Assembly (NCBI GenBank): GCA_934408795.1
Contig: CAKRVQ010000100.1
Span: forward strand, 1-5,072
Direction: 5' to 3'
Source: an uncultured Eubacteriales bacterium
GTDB lineage: Bacteria; Bacillota; Clostridia; Oscillospirales; Acutalibacteraceae
Length of the DNA stretch: 5,072 nt
How positions within the stretch are numbered: the first letter of the stretch is position 1; every line of letters starts with the position of its first letter. Below the pieces are notes generated by a model. The model was not told where the DNA came from. It worked only from the letters and a program-made list of their open reading frames with translations, and made no database searches. Below are positions 4,438 to 5,072 of this stretch, one piece after another. The position numbers and the translations under genes are program-made.

Positions 4438-5072
4438 CTATCTGAAGTACATATACAACTGACATTTTATCATTCCGTTATAGAGCTTTCTGCGCTTATC
4501 GGCAGGTCTGCCGAAGAAGTGTTCGAATTCATCGTGCGGGCTGATGATAAAGTACTTTTTACCGCGCTCCTGCACGAATTTTTCGCCCATAACGCCGTAC
4601 AACTCTTCGGCTGCCTTTACATCAAGCAGCCTTTCCCCGTACGGAGGGTTGGTTATGACGAGTCCCCGTCCTTCAAAGCCGCAAAAGTCCCTTATATCCG
4701 CAGTCTTGAAGGTCAAAAGCTTTGACACGCCCGCCTTTTCGGCATTGCTCCGCGACAGTTCAACGCAGTCGGGGTCTATGTCGTATCCGAATCCGTGGAA
4801 TTCGACATCGGTATCGACTTCGGAATATGCCGCCTCGCGCTCGCGCTTCCAGGCTTCGGAGGATATGAAATCAAATTTTTCCGCCGCGAAAAAGCCGTGC
4901 AGTCCCGGTGCTATATGGGCTGCCATCATTGCAGCTTCTATAAGTATCGTGCCCGAGCCGCAGAACGGATCGTAAACTTGCGTGTCCGGATAGATACGCG
5001 CCTGGTCGCACATTGCCGCCGCAAGGGTTTCCTTGATCGGTGCATCATTTGAGACGGCGCGATATCCCCGCT
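4438..5072 (-). CDS. THUMP/RlmL-YpsC-type 23S rRNA guanine methyltransferase (N-terminal part outside window)
   Basis: The visible 210 residues are the C-terminal catalytic part of a class I SAM-dependent RNA methyltransferase; the gene enters from the right edge in frame. It reads RGYRAVSNDAPIKETLAAAM, the typical lead-in of the RlmL/YpsC group, then motif I DPFCGSGT (4971-4948) followed by ILIEAAMMAAHIAPGL. Next come the acidic ribose-binding motif GYDIDPDCVELSRSNAEKAG and motif IV NPPYGERL (NPPY at 4650-4639), which positions the target base amine. Family members make N2-methylguanosine in 23S rRNA; the exact position in this organism is not known. The THUMP domain expected upstream is beyond the edge, so it is not seen. 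The stop TAG overlaps the ribosome binding site of the acyltransferase gene, 9 nt before its ATG. An internal ATG at 5013 is not the start, since family sequence continues upstream of it. Confidence 0.9.
   Translation of the reverse strand, partial: RGYRAVSNDAPIKETLAAAMCDQARIYPDTQVYDPFCGSGTILIEAAMMAAHIAPGLHGFFAAEKFDFISSEAWKREREAAYSEVDTDVEFHGFGYDIDPDCVELSRSNAEKAGVSKLLTFKTADIRDFCGFEGRGLVITNPPYGERLLDVKAAEELYGVMGEKFVQERGKKYFIISPHDEFEHFFGRPADKRRKLYNGMIKCQLYMYFR

Noticed and set aside
3272..4462. Long plus-strand open frame of 396 codons
   Set aside because: It lies opposite the acyltransferase, has no ribosome binding site at its start, and its translation is basic and His/Arg/Ser/Gln-rich with no recognisable domain; it is a shadow of the minus-strand gene.

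Overview
The window looks like a chromosomal piece of a Clostridia-type Firmicute, probably an Oscillospiraceae/Ruminococcus-like gut anaerobe. This is inferred from a Bacillus/Clostridium-style LexA of 197 residues with a GAAC-N4-GTTC-like operator, AGGA/AAGGA-type ribosome binding sites, an acidic XRE-type membrane regulator of a kind common in those genomes, and moderate GC with very GC-rich intergenic repeats. No plasmid, phage, transposase, CRISPR, tRNA or rRNA signature is visible.

Layout. (1) 1-1384, minus strand: a two-gene unit, lexA (680-1273) followed after 6 nt by a membrane protein of the HGSNAT-catalytic/DUF1624 type that runs off the left edge. A 17-nt-spaced promoter and a near-consensus LexA box sit in front of lexA, so both genes are probably SOS/LexA controlled. 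(2) 1385-1979: about 600 nt without a gene. It has a strong rightward promoter (1457-1485) followed by a very GC-rich, heavily palindromic stretch (1545-1760), and then the leader of the next gene. (3) 1980-2888, plus strand: a 302-residue XRE-type regulator with an acidic linker, three His-rich 16-residue repeats and a duplicated pair of membrane hairpins. A good terminator follows it. (4) 2960-3397: no gene. It has 12-bp and 10-bp tandem repeats, a second diverged copy of the GC-rich element in the same orientation as the first, and a terminator-like hairpin facing the minus-strand genes. (5) 3398-5072, minus strand: a two-gene unit, a THUMP/RlmL-YpsC-type RNA methyltransferase entering from the right edge, then an acyltransferase-3 membrane enzyme whose ribosome binding site overlaps the methyltransferase stop codon.

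The two most notable points are these. The acyltransferase reading frame is broken at a run of six G (4270-4275). The catalytic R-X10-H motif is in one frame and the rest of the enzyme in another, and one extra G would restore a normal 343-residue protein. This could be a real lesion, homopolymer phase variation or a base-calling error. Second, the regulator gene is flanked by two diverged copies of a structured GC-rich intergenic element whose stems seem to be kept by compensatory changes. The upstream copy lies just behind a strong promoter, so an undescribed small RNA or a dispersed structured repeat is possible.
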